Part shown: positions 34,153 through 42,725 of the stretch, in pieces
Layout of the letters: every line of letters starts with the position of its first letter
Numbering within the stretch: the first letter of the stretch is position 1
Position numbers and translations under genes: made by a program
DNA from: Proteobacteria bacterium ST_bin11
Lineage (GTDB): Bacteria > Pseudomonadota > Gammaproteobacteria > Methylococcales > Methylomonadaceae
DNA: 64,000 nucleotides
NCBI GenBank assembly: GCA_002083615.1
Contig: MSXO01000006.1
Span: 165,535 to 229,534 of the forward strand
Direction: 5' to 3'
Notes under the pieces: generated by a model
The model's input: the letters and a program-made list of their open reading frames with translations, nothing else
Told to the model about the DNA's origin: nothing
Database searches by the model: none

Positions 34153-34938
34153 TCAGATGCTGGTCCCCGCTGTAAATTGCCGGCGATGCGCCCCAGCCAA
34201 CGCAAGCAAAGCTGATCCGAACAGCCAAACCGCCGATGGTAGCGGAACCTCAGAAACGCCGGAAACGTTCGCATACGCGTGAGTGGTAACCTTAAAGGAG
34301 ACCCGACCGATACTGGTGGTTGGTAAGGTGACCGATAGGGTCCCCGTAGCCTGGGTCGGCAAGCTACCGAAGAGATTGGCATTAAGGAATAGATCCTTAC
34401 GGCTAGACAAAGACCGATTGGGATCGCCGAAATCGTTGACCACCAGCAACACCCAAGCCGCCGCGACGTCATTCGTCCCGCTGCCCGGCACCAAGCCGAT
34501 ATTCATGCTGTAGTTGACCGAGAACGTGGTCGCCCCAGTTCCAGCGCCGGTGAAACTGCCGGTGCGATAGCTCTCCGTAGTCACCGCATCGCCAAATGCT
34601 GGGTCGACATCCTGGGAATAGGCGTGCAGCATGTAAGGATCAACATCGGCTTTCGAGGTAAGCAAACGAATCCCGCTCCCAGTTTGTAAGCTGGTCAACG
34701 GCGTCACCCAATCGGATGAATAAGTACCTTCACCGTAAGGCGTGTCCATACGCGTATCCACGCGCGAAGATTTATCGTACCAAGCGATTCCGGCATTGAC
34801 CTCAGTTCCAGAAGTCACTCTAAAGCTACTCCAATCGACGGTAACCTCGGCAGCTGCGCTGGCGTTCGCGGCGGCACCGGTATTGAAACCGGTCAGACTA
34901 ATGACGGTCAGGGTGAGTAAAGAAATTTTGAATTTCAT
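34153..34938 (-). CDS. Secreted protein with PEP-CTERM-like (VPLPSAVWLFGS) sorting signal
   Basis: 261 residues: a signal peptide (about 1-25), a beta-rich body without Cys, then VPLPSAVWLFGSALLALAG and a basic end with RRQ, the standard methanotroph version of the PEP-CTERM tail. The tail is followed by a further 8 residues (FTAGTSI), slightly longer than usual. It lies upstream of the other sorting-signal gene with a gap of about 107 bases. The body resembles no family that I can name; extracellular or surface-bound location is likely. Confidence 0.83.
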   Translation of the reverse strand: MKFKISLLTLTVISLTGFNTGAAANASAAAEVTVDWSSFRVTSGTEVNAGIAWYDKSSRVDTRMDTPYGEGTYSSDWVTPLTSLQTGSGIRLLTSKADVDPYMLHAYSQDVDPAFGDAVTTESYRTGSFTGAGTGATTFSVNYSMNIGLVPGSGTNDVAAAWVLLVVNDFGDPNRSLSSRKDLFLNANLFGSLPTQATGTLSVTLPTTSIGRVSFKVTTHAYANVSGVSEVPLPSAVWLFGSALLALAGAHRRQFTAGTSI

Positions 34939-35010
34939 GGCTTTTCCTTTGGGTATTTAGAGCTCGGGTTTACCGACCAACTTTAATTACTGAACTAAAG
35001 CAGTAGCGAT

Positions 35011-35340
35011 TTACACACTCGGGCCTACAGCCAGGTAACTACAGACCACATTCACATCAGTCTCTAGCCCGGTTTCGGTATTAGCCGCAGAAATGGCAAG
35101 CAAATCCCACCCACCGGCTGCGCCTTCCGGGACATACTCGATAGACCAGGGCGCGAATGTGTGACCTGGGTTAGCCATACCTTCGGCGGAATAAATGCTG
35201 ATGGTGATATCCGGCCGTGAAGAAAATGGCGGCACGCTTGCCCACAAGAGCCGCGTGTGAGCGCCACCTTCACCCGGGGTCATGTTTTCAGTGCCACTCA
35301 CTATTTGGGTGTTATTGATATTCAAAACTTGTTGAGTCAT
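35011..35340 (-). CDS. Hypothetical beta-rich protein, H-type-lectin-like in outline
   Basis: 109 residues, not recognised with certainty. There is no signal peptide. The pattern FSSRPDITISIYSAEG and DVNVVCSYLAVG suggests a small beta sandwich; the VxVxCxYLAVG end vaguely recalls H-type lectin or phage-tail-fibre folds. ATG at 35340 is preceded by a GGAGA. It neighbours two exported sorting-signal proteins, though it has no export signal itself. Confidence 0.6.
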   Translation of the reverse strand: MTQQVLNINNTQIVSGTENMTPGEGGAHTRLLWASVPPFSSRPDITISIYSAEGMANPGHTFAPWSIEYVPEGAAGGWDLLAISAANTETGLETDVNVVCSYLAVGPSV

Positions 35341-35474
35341 GGCTGATTCTCCATTTTTTTGGTATTTAATTAAGGAACCATAGTAATACCATTGTGATTT
35401 TTTTGCGTCAATCGTAAATTATTGGATTTAAACCGGTACTATTTCACAGACTTTTTCCACGAACGGGAGCACGC

Positions 35475-36419
35475 GTGTCCATCCTAGTTTTAGCCAGTTA
35501 TGTCCATGCTCACTGCCTGAATGTTGAGCGCTTGCCTTGTCCCGGCGAATCTTTGCAAGCGACCGACTTGCTTCAGGAACATGGCGGCAAGGGTTTGAAT
35601 GTCGGTTTAGCCGTGCATCGACTGGGTGCAGAGGTAGCAATGTTATTGCCGCTGGGAATGGATGCCATTGCTGACGAAGTAACTAAACTGATCGAAAACG
35701 CCGGCATAGACAGCCGTTGGCTTCTAAAAACCGGCCCGCAATCGGGTTTTGGCGTCGGCTTTATCGGGCCGAATGGCGAGAATTTTTTGGCCGTCTATCC
35801 TGGCGCCAATGCTCTGCTGAATAAGGAACATGTCGAAAAAACTCTAGCCGCCCTTCCATCTGTAGAGCTGGTTTACGCCCAGTTCGAGATTCCGGAGGCA
35901 GCGATCCGGGCAGCATTCGAGATAGCTCATCAGCGCGGAATCCGCACCATGCTCAATCCATCGCCCTGGCGAGCAACTGATCCGGGTTTATTGAACTTAA
36001 CCGATATTTTGGTGATGAACGAAACCGAAGCCGCTGCGCTGTTCGATTTAAGCCATCAGCAGATATACCTAGAGCAATGCCTGAACGGCATATCGAAATG
36101 GGCCGAGCAAATTGCATGGGCGGGCGAATTATTGATAGTAACGCTCGGCGAGCATGGCTGCGTGGCCTTAGCGAAAAATCAGGTTTTACATCAAACTGCG
36201 TAGCCGATCGCCGTGTTGGACTCAACCGGCGCAGGCGATGCGTTTAGTGCCGGCCTGGTAGTTGCTTTACTGAACAACTTCAATCTGCCTGACGCTCTAA
36301 GCAGAGCCTGTGCCTGTGGCGCTTGGGTTGCCAAGCAGCATGGGGTATTGGGGTGTTTGCCTAGCCTTGCAGAGATTGATCACTTTATTGAAACCAATCC
36401 CAGACCAAAAGCAGTTTAA
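35475..36419 (+). pseudogene. PfkB-family sugar kinase interrupted by an in-frame amber codon
   Basis: The frame from GTG 35475 (GGGAG about 6 bases upstream) reads as a ribokinase-like kinase, with EHGGKGLNVGLAVHRLGAEV near the start, up to TAG at 36201-36203. Reading on in the same frame gives PIAVLDSTGAGDAFSAG, the anion-hole and catalytic DTGAGD region, and ends at TAA 36419 (about 314 codons in all). A single base change therefore separates the substrate and lid domain (242 residues) from the catalytic base. As read, both fragments would be inactive. Alternatives are stop-codon readthrough or a sequencing error. The adjoining GntR regulator and SemiSWEET transporter suggest a lost or optional sugar pathway. 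Confidence 0.88.
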
Positions 36420-37240
36420 CTCGGTCGAATTTTCAGATTGACCCGATAGGTGTAAGCATCGCCGCGAAACGTGCCTTCGACATATTCCACGATCTGGCCG
36501 TTGTCGGCGTATGTCTTGCGTTTTAATAACAAGCACGGTCCTGGTTCGGTGAAACCAAACACGTTGGCTTCAACCTCATCGCTTAGCACTGCTTCAATGG
36601 TTTGTTCGGCATGTACTAAGCCCAACTGACAGTTTTTTTCCAGGAATTGATAAGCTGAACCATCGCCATCCCATTCTGATAAACCCGGCGCAACGGTCAA
36701 ATCGTACCAAGCCACTTCGCGGGACAATGGAATCCCATCACCCAAGCGCACACGCACTAACCGCAGAAACCGCGCGGAGGCCGGACGATTGAAAATTGAA
36801 GCTATGGTGCGATCGGTAATAAACTGGTGTTCAAGAATCTGCGTAGACGGCGTAATACCTAGCTCACGCATCTCCTCGGTAAAACCTTTCAGCTTACCCA
36901 TCTCCGGGTTGATCCGTGAAGGCGGCGCTTTGACTGTGACCCCTGATCGGCCGTGTGTCTCAATACAATCCTGAGCCCGCAGCTCGTCGTAGCAACGCCG
37001 CACCGTGGTGCGACTCAGGTCGAGTGCTTCCGCCAATACCCGCTCGGAAGGCAAACTAAAGCCATCTCCCAGTTCGCCGGACTGGATCATATCGACGATG
37101 CGTCTTTGCAATTGTTTGTAAACTGGCTCGGAAACCCCGGTATTGGGCCGAATTTTCTCTATGAACGCATGGCTGTCGTTGGCCGCACGACTATCGGTTT
37201 TGATAGGTAAATGCTCGGAAGCGTTTGAAGTCATTGTCAC
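36416..37240 (-). CDS. GntR-family regulator with UTRA ligand domain
   Basis: 274 residues. A winged helix (about 35-105) has VYKQLQRRIVDMIQSGEL and LPSERVLAEALDLSRTTVRR, and a UTRA effector domain (about 120-270) has GFTEEMRELGITP and LLLKRKTYADNG, the HutC subgroup. Ligands of such regulators are often sugar phosphates or histidine-pathway compounds. It converges on the broken PfkB kinase with a 4-base overlap of the stops, so it may have controlled that kinase and the neighbouring SemiSWEET gene. Confidence 0.92.
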   Translation of the reverse strand: MTMTSNASEHLPIKTDSRAANDSHAFIEKIRPNTGVSEPVYKQLQRRIVDMIQSGELGDGFSLPSERVLAEALDLSRTTVRRCYDELRAQDCIETHGRSGVTVKAPPSRINPEMGKLKGFTEEMRELGITPSTQILEHQFITDRTIASIFNRPASARFLRLVRVRLGDGIPLSREVAWYDLTVAPGLSEWDGDGSAYQFLEKNCQLGLVHAEQTIEAVLSDEVEANVFGFTEPGPCLLLKRKTYADNGQIVEYVEGTFRGDAYTYRVNLKIRPS

Positions 37241-37250
37241 CCACGAATAT

Positions 37251-37517
37251 TTATTTACGCAGCATATTGTGAATCTTAAAACACAAGATAGCCGCGGCCA
37301 GCATGAAGGTGATGGCGTTAGCCACGATGATGGCTATATTGGCCAGATAGAGACCATAAATCAACCATAACAACACACCCAAGGTAAACATGCTGTACAT
37401 GCCTAGCGATAAAGATTCGGTATCGCGGGTTTTAAACGTCATAATGGCTTGCGGGAGAAATGAGGCTGTAGTCAAGGTCGCCGCTAGATAACCGATCAAC
37501 TCGGGGATAATGTCCAT
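37251..37517 (-). CDS. SemiSWEET-type sugar transporter (PQ-loop)
   Basis: 88 residues, three membrane helices with the LPQAIMTFKTRDTESLSLGM segment, where the PQ motif lies at the end of helix 1, and a conserved Tyr/Asn region (WLIYGLYLANIAII). SemiSWEETs dimerise to form a sugar channel. It is 10 bases before the GntR gene and 10 after a small membrane protein on the same strand. Confidence 0.88.
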   Translation of the reverse strand: MDIIPELIGYLAATLTTASFLPQAIMTFKTRDTESLSLGMYSMFTLGVLLWLIYGLYLANIAIIVANAITFMLAAAILCFKIHNMLRK

Positions 37518-37527
37518 AAAAGAAAAA

Positions 37528-37722
37528 TCAATTCGTAAAGTGTTGCCAGCCAGCGTAACTTAGGGCTATGAGCAAAAATTGGGCGAAAGCCAGCAGCCAA
37601 AAATAACCGACGAACATCATTATTCTGACTGGCTTCTCCAGTGTCTGTTTCGCGCTAAACCACCATCCGCCAATCCCAGAAATGAAAGCGACAGCCAGTA
37701 AACTCAGGATAACAATAGTCAT
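37528..37722 (-). CDS. Small membrane protein of unknown function
   Basis: 64 residues with two hydrophobic segments (about 3-22 and 34-56) separated by a basic loop (KQTLEKPVR). It lies 5 bases after ftsK and 10 before the SemiSWEET gene, so it is probably read from the same message. No family recognised. Confidence 0.65.
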   Translation of the reverse strand: MTIVILSLLAVAFISGIGGWWFSAKQTLEKPVRIMMFVGYFWLLAFAQFLLIALSYAGWQHFTN

Positions 37723-37727
37723 CGCTA

Positions 37728-40037
37728 TTAGCGCGGCGGCGGTGCTAACACCTCGCGAGAGCCGTTGGTTTCCGGCGTGCTCACCACACCGGCATTTTCC
37801 ATATCTTCAATGATGCGCGCCGCGCGGTTATAACCGATTTTGAAGCGGCGTTGCACGCTGGAAATAGAGGCTTTGCGCGACTCGGTGACAAACGCCACCG
37901 CTTCATCGTATAACGCATCGGACTCGCTGTCTTCGCTGTCCAAACCGGCGACTTCTCCGCTATCGCTGCGTTCTTGGGTGATTTCGTCCAGATAATTGGT
38001 TGGGCCGGTTTTTTTCAAGAACTCCACCACCCGATGCACTTCGTGATCGTCCACAAACGCACCGTGAGCACGCAAGGGAATGCTGGTACCGGACGGCAAG
38101 AACAACATGTCCCCGTTACCCAGCAAGGCTTCCGCACCGCCTTGGTCGATAATAGTCCGGGAGTCAATCCGCGACGACACTTGAAAAGAAATTCGAGTCG
38201 GTACATTGGCTTTAATCAAACCGGTCAAGACATCCACCGACGGACGTTGCGTCGCCAAGACCAAGTGAATACCAGCAGCACGGGCTTTTTGCGCCAAACG
38301 GGCAATCAGTTCTTCGACCTTTTTACCGACGACCATCATCATGTCGGCCAACTCGTCAATCACGATGACAATGCTGGGCAGAGTGTCTAGCAACGGATAA
38401 TCTTCCAAAGCCACCGGCGTTTCTGGACGGAACAAAGGATCGCGAATCGGCTGACCGGTCGCTTCGGCTTCTCTGACTGCCTGGTTGTAGCCAGCCAGGT
38501 TCCTGACGCCCACTTTAGACATCAATTTATATCTGCGCTCCATTTCCGCCACCGCCCAACGCAAAGCGTTTTGCGCGTCTTTCATGTCCGTGACCACGGG
38601 TGTCAACAAATGCGGAATGCCTTCATATACGGACAATTCCAACATTTTCGGGTCTATCATGATCATTCGCACATCTTCCGGCTTGGCTTTGTACAGCAAG
38701 CTGAGGATCATGGTATTGATCGCGACCGACTTACCGGAACCGGTGGTACCGGCTACCAGCGCATGCGGCATTTTGCCCAAATCGGCTACCACCGGGGTAC
38801 CGGAAATATCTTTACCCATGGCAATACTGAGTTTGGATTTCGCCCGTTCGAATTCGTCCGAGACCAACAAATCGCGCAGCGAAACCATTTCCCGTTCCTG
38901 GTTTGGAATCTCCAAACCGATGACGGACTTGCCTTCGATGATCTCAACGATACGCACGCTAGTCACCGACAAACCACGCGCCAAATCTTTGGCCAAACTG
39001 CTAATCCGGCTAACTTTAACGCCAGCCGCCAAACGTAATTCAAAACGAGTAATGACGGGGCCGGGCAATACTGCTTCTACTTCGGCGGCGATACCATAAT
39101 CTTGCAACACGTCTTCCACCTGCCGGGAAATTTCTTCCAGCTCGATTTTGGAATAACGTTTCACTTTAATTTCGCGCTTATCCAACAAGGACAAGGTTGG
39201 CAATGCATTGATATAGGCACCGGGCTCCATATCATCGACAGGCTTGTTATCTTTTCTGCGCAGAGGCCTAACTGCGGCGGCAGGGGAAGGTTGTGCGGTT
39301 TCCAGCACTTGAATCTGCGGTTTTTTCGCGCGGTCTTCGCTTTTAGCCTCCGGCTGCGGATTACGGGGTTTTTTAGCTTCTTTTGCCGATTCAGGCCGCA
39401 CCGATCTGTCAGCGCGGTAGCGTTCGGGTGCTGCCACCGCTTGCCGACCCACCACAGAACAGGCAGTCATCGCGCATTTGCCGATAAAGGCCATCATCGT
39501 CAGCCACGATAAGCCAGTAAATAAAGTCACCCCGGTCATAAAAATAGCCAGCAGCAACAATGTAGAACCGGAGTTACCTAACAGGTGCACCAAGGCGTCG
39601 CCGATTTCTCTCCCCAAAATACCGCCAGGACTCTCCGGCAAATCGACTTTGGTCCTGAGAAAGTGCAGATGCAAAAACAAAATGGCTGATCCAGAAATGA
39701 TCGTGGCGAGAAAGCCAGTAGAGCGCGCAGCCATCAACCATTGCCGGCCTTGCTGCTGATTGGCGCCGCGATACAGCATATAGCCGTTCCAGAAAATCAT
39801 GATCGGGATCAGATAAGCCATCAAGCCCAGGAAGCTCAATACAAAATCCGCCAACCAAGCACCGAACAAACCGCAGGCATTGCTGATCGATTGATAGGAT
39901 GTACTATGACTCCAGCCCGGATCGTTAGAATTGAAAGTGACTAGGGCAATTAAAAAAAACAAGGCACAACTTGAAAACCCCAGTAATGCGATTTCGCGAT
40001 AGCCTCGCGCAGCTCTCTCTTCCACTACAGCAACCAT
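37728..40037 (-). CDS. ftsK: DNA translocase FtsK
   Basis: 769 residues. Four N-terminal membrane helices (about residues 17-190), a linker shorter than that of E. coli, then the motor: beta part (about 270-370), RecA-like core with Walker A AGTTGSGKSVA and Walker B IVIVIDELADMM, and a C-terminal gamma winged helix (about 700-760, RRFKIGYNRAARIIEDMENAG) that reads KOPS sites. It pumps DNA at the division septum and activates XerCD at dif. The usual downstream lolA is absent; the following genes are a small membrane protein, a SemiSWEET and a GntR regulator. It is divergent from trxB. Confidence 0.97.
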   Translation of the reverse strand: MVAVVEERAARGYREIALLGFSSCALFFLIALVTFNSNDPGWSHSTSYQSISNACGLFGAWLADFVLSFLGLMAYLIPIMIFWNGYMLYRGANQQQGRQWLMAARSTGFLATIISGSAILFLHLHFLRTKVDLPESPGGILGREIGDALVHLLGNSGSTLLLLAIFMTGVTLFTGLSWLTMMAFIGKCAMTACSVVGRQAVAAPERYRADRSVRPESAKEAKKPRNPQPEAKSEDRAKKPQIQVLETAQPSPAAAVRPLRRKDNKPVDDMEPGAYINALPTLSLLDKREIKVKRYSKIELEEISRQVEDVLQDYGIAAEVEAVLPGPVITRFELRLAAGVKVSRISSLAKDLARGLSVTSVRIVEIIEGKSVIGLEIPNQEREMVSLRDLLVSDEFERAKSKLSIAMGKDISGTPVVADLGKMPHALVAGTTGSGKSVAINTMILSLLYKAKPEDVRMIMIDPKMLELSVYEGIPHLLTPVVTDMKDAQNALRWAVAEMERRYKLMSKVGVRNLAGYNQAVREAEATGQPIRDPLFRPETPVALEDYPLLDTLPSIVIVIDELADMMMVVGKKVEELIARLAQKARAAGIHLVLATQRPSVDVLTGLIKANVPTRISFQVSSRIDSRTIIDQGGAEALLGNGDMLFLPSGTSIPLRAHGAFVDDHEVHRVVEFLKKTGPTNYLDEITQERSDSGEVAGLDSEDSESDALYDEAVAFVTESRKASISSVQRRFKIGYNRAARIIEDMENAGVVSTPETNGSREVLAPPPR

Positions 40038-40145
40038 AGTTGTCGGCTCACAATAAAAGCGTCACAAAACATGATTATAGATGATGTAAATCGATTTAAC
40101 ATTAGCTTAACGAGCCACTCCCTTAAAAACTAGTTGGTAAATCGG

Positions 40146-40174
40146 TTTTATCCCAGGGGGAATGCCCTTATAAT
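40146..40174 (+). promoter_or_regulatory. Candidate trxB promoter
   Basis: A consensus TATAAT at 40169-40174 has a poor -35 (TTTTAT) 17 bases upstream. The start codon is 35 bases downstream, with GGAGA as ribosome site. A G-run lies between the hexamers. Position and -10 support the call; -35 is weak. Confidence 0.4.
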
Positions 40175-40208
40175 TTTGGCACCCTAACCCGCATGGAGAC
40201 TCGACATA

Positions 40209-41165
40209 ATGGCTGCCGCAAAACATTGCAAACTTTTAATCCTAGGTTCCGGCCCGGCCGGTTACACCGCAGCCGTTTACGCAGCGCGCGCCAACTTGAA
40301 TCCGGTAATGATCACCGGCATGCAACAAGGCGGACAATTGACCACCACCACCGAAGTCGATAACTGGCCCGGCGACGTTGAAGGCCTGCAAGGCCCGGAC
40401 CTAATGGAGAGGATGCGCTTACACGCCGAGCGTTTTAACACCGAAATCATTTTCGACCACATTCACACCGCCGATCTGTCGCAAAAACCGTTTACCTTGA
40501 CCGGCGATGCCGGCGTCTACACTTGTGACGCCTTGATTATTGCCACTGGCGCTTCCGCTAAATACCTTGGCCTACCATCCGAAGAGGCCTTCAAAGGTAA
40601 AGGCGTTTCCGCCTGCGCCACCTGCGACGGTTTCTTCTACCGCAACAAGCCAGTGGCCGTAATCGGCGGCGGCAATACTGCCGTCGAGGAAGCCTTGTAT
40701 CTGTCCAACATCGCTTCCGAGGTGATCGTGGTACACAGACGCGATAAATTTCGTTCCGAGAAAATCTTGTCCGACAAACTGATCGAAAAATCCAAATCCG
40801 GCAATGTGCGTATCGAATGGAACCATCAACTGGACGAAGTATTGGGCGACGACATGGGCGTGACCGGTCTGCGCATTAAAAACAGCCAGGATGGTTCAAC
40901 CAGGGACTTGGATGTACATGGCGTATTCATAGCCATCGGCCATACCCCTAATACCGATATTTTCGCAGGTCAATTGAAAATGGAGCACGGTTACATTGTG
41001 GTGAACAGCGGCATTCATGGCAACGCCACGGCAACCAGTGTGCCCGGCGTATTCGCGGCTGGTGACGTGATGGACTCACATTACAAACAAGCTATAACTT
41101 CAGCCGGCGCCGGCTGTATGGCAGCCTTGGATGTGGAAAAATATTTGGATGAGTTGGTTGGTTAG
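40209..41165 (+). CDS. trxB: Thioredoxin reductase
   Basis: 318 residues. FAD site LGSGPAGYTAAVYAARA near the N-terminus, the redox pair CATCDGFF (about 137-141), a second NADPH-binding motif VIGGGNTAVEEA, and the C-terminal FAD motif GVFAAGDVMD. It reduces thioredoxin with NADPH in the cytosol. It is a single gene, divergent from ftsK and followed by a strong hairpin. Confidence 0.97.
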   Translation: MAAAKHCKLLILGSGPAGYTAAVYAARANLNPVMITGMQQGGQLTTTTEVDNWPGDVEGLQGPDLMERMRLHAERFNTEIIFDHIHTADLSQKPFTLTGDAGVYTCDALIIATGASAKYLGLPSEEAFKGKGVSACATCDGFFYRNKPVAVIGGGNTAVEEALYLSNIASEVIVVHRRDKFRSEKILSDKLIEKSKSGNVRIEWNHQLDEVLGDDMGVTGLRIKNSQDGSTRDLDVHGVFIAIGHTPNTDIFAGQLKMEHGYIVVNSGIHGNATATSVPGVFAAGDVMDSHYKQAITSAGAGCMAALDVEKYLDELVG

Positions 41166-41187
41166 CGCGTTGATTTTGTAATTGATC

Positions 41188-41223
41188 GGGGGAGGTGACA
41201 GGATTTCACCTGTTACCTCCCCC
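41188..41223 (+). terminator. Hairpin after trxB
   Basis: GGGGGAGGTGACAGG, loop ATTTCA, then CCTGTTACCTCCCCC: 15 pairs, one of them a G-U pair, 22 bases after the trxB stop. There is no T-run after it, so termination efficiency is uncertain. Confidence 0.65.
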
Positions 41224-41747
41224 ACGCCGCGGGACATGCGGCTTTCGCCAGCCTAAGATTGAGCCTAGCGCGTTTATTGGCCGCAAAATCTGAAGATAAG
41301 CAAAGACCCAGCGCAGCACTGGGCATTGTTAAGCACCGTTTGCATCATGATATCAGGCGTAATCAGCCTAGCGGCTAACGAATTACTGGATTGTTCCAAA
41401 AGATACGGCTTGGCTTTCAACTGTCGCGCCGCGTTTTTCGCACTCGCCGCTTTGGCCAAACGTATTTGCGCAGGTGTCTAAACATCCTGCTTTCTTTTAT
41501 CTTGACCATTTGCCAAATTTGGCAGGTTCCACAGGCCGATTAGTAAAGCTGCCAGTTCAAAACACGATTTACCAGATTTATGTTGATCTTTTGCCGCACG
41601 CCAATACTGGGGGGCATCTGCTCATTCACCTTCTCCAAACCGGCTTCTGCAGTGCCGATGCGTCAGTAACTGGCAAGTCGCTTAAATTGGTCCGCTATGC
41701 CAGTTACCCCGGCCATCCTGCGATGATGACAGGATGGCACGCAGTCG
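41224..41747. other. Gene-poor stretch between trxB and the Nif11-like gene
   Basis: No reading frame here has both a good start and recognisable content. A 61-residue minus-strand frame (41274-41459, TTG start) and a 94-residue plus-strand frame (41474-41758, GTG start) are open but low in evidence. The stretch may be decayed coding sequence; I see no insertion-sequence ends. Confidence 0.4.
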
Positions 41748-41966
41748 TTAAACTCTAAGTAGAGCTTTAGCAAGTTTTTCTGAAAGTTGCTCTTCAACAA
41801 ATTGGGGCTCGTTAGGTGGATACAATTCGTCCTCCTCGATTTCAAACCCACTTTCCTTAGCCAATAACAGCATTTCCTTAATTTTGACGCAGGCTTTCAG
41901 CTTTTCTTTCAGCCCCTCATCAGCTTTGGCTTTTTCAGAAAATTCTTTGATGACCTTAATTGACAT
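41748..41966 (-). CDS. Nif11-like small protein
   Basis: 72 residues from ATG 41966, with GGAG 6 bases upstream (the open frame extends 17 codons further but has no ribosome site). SIKVIKEFSEKAKADEGLKE, the middle LKACVKIKEMLLLAKESGFE and the acidic IEEDELYPP fit the Nif11 domain, found in nitrogen-fixation regions and as leader of some RiPP precursors. There is no Gly-Gly cleavage site and no Cys-rich core after the domain (end is EKLAKALLRV), and no lanthionine or cyclising enzyme is in the window, so RiPP function is doubtful. Confidence 0.75.
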   Translation of the reverse strand: MSIKVIKEFSEKAKADEGLKEKLKACVKIKEMLLLAKESGFEIEEDELYPPNEPQFVEEQLSEKLAKALLRV

Positions 41967-42182
41967 TGATAACTCCGTGATAACTCTGAAGGATGGATAA
42001 AATCCAAAGTTATCCATGCAAAATTACGGCCATTTCCTACAAAAATATATTTATGTTTAAGTTCATGAAGTTACGAAACAACGAACCTATAAAAAAACGT
42101 TTATTCACGCACAAGCAATAAGTTAATTGTCGCAGACCCTACAATTGTAAGGAAGTATCAAACTGACAGACGACTAAAACTC

Positions 42183-42671
42183 TTAGCCTCGATCTGCCAC
42201 TTTTCGATACCCGGAAGCGTAATACAACAGGGGATCGCCTTCTCGACACACCACATTATCCACCTCGCCGATAATCACCCAATGGCTGCCGGCTTGAACT
42301 TGCTGCACCACTCGGCATTCCAGTACTGCTAAGCATTCCGAAAAAACCGGCGCGCCGTTTTCGCCCATTTGCCAAGCGACACTGGCAAACCGCTGCTCTT
42401 GGGTAGTCCCACCTGCAAATTGATTAGAAACGTCTTCTTGCGCGCTATTTAGAATATTAACTGCGAAGCGGCGACTCTCCAGCAAAGCCGCGCCCGTATC
42501 AGTCGCCTGGTTCAGACAAACCAATACTTGCGGCGGCTCCACCGACACACTGCTGAACGCCGTCGCGGTCATACCCCTAGGCTGATTGTCGCGGCCCTGG
42601 GTGGTAACCACCGTCACACCACTGGCCCATAATTTAAGGGCATTTTTAAATTGCATGGCTTCAACGCTCAT
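42183..42671 (-). CDS. Flavin reductase-like FMN-binding protein
   Basis: 162 residues of the flavin reductase (RutF/HpaC-like) split-barrel family: LWASGVTVVTTQ, PRGMTATAFSSVSVEPP and FAVNILNSAQED, with the end GDPLLYYASGYRKV. It supplies reduced FMN to an unidentified monooxygenase or acts alone as diaphorase. It is 54 bases from the lysS stop on the same strand. No monooxygenase gene is beside it. Confidence 0.88.
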   Translation of the reverse strand: MSVEAMQFKNALKLWASGVTVVTTQGRDNQPRGMTATAFSSVSVEPPQVLVCLNQATDTGAALLESRRFAVNILNSAQEDVSNQFAGGTTQEQRFASVAWQMGENGAPVFSECLAVLECRVVQQVQAGSHWVIIGEVDNVVCREGDPLLYYASGYRKVADRG

Positions 42672-42725
42672 AATTTTCTCTTGGATCCAATAGCGATAAC
42701 ACGGAATACAGGTCAGTTTGCCTGT

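Noticed and set aside
38584..39099. 171-residue plus-strand frame
   Set aside because: Antisense to the FtsK motor domain.
41474..41758. 94-residue plus-strand frame with GTG start
   Set aside because: No ribosome site, no family pattern, and it runs into the Nif11-like gene from the opposite strand; left as possible decayed sequence.
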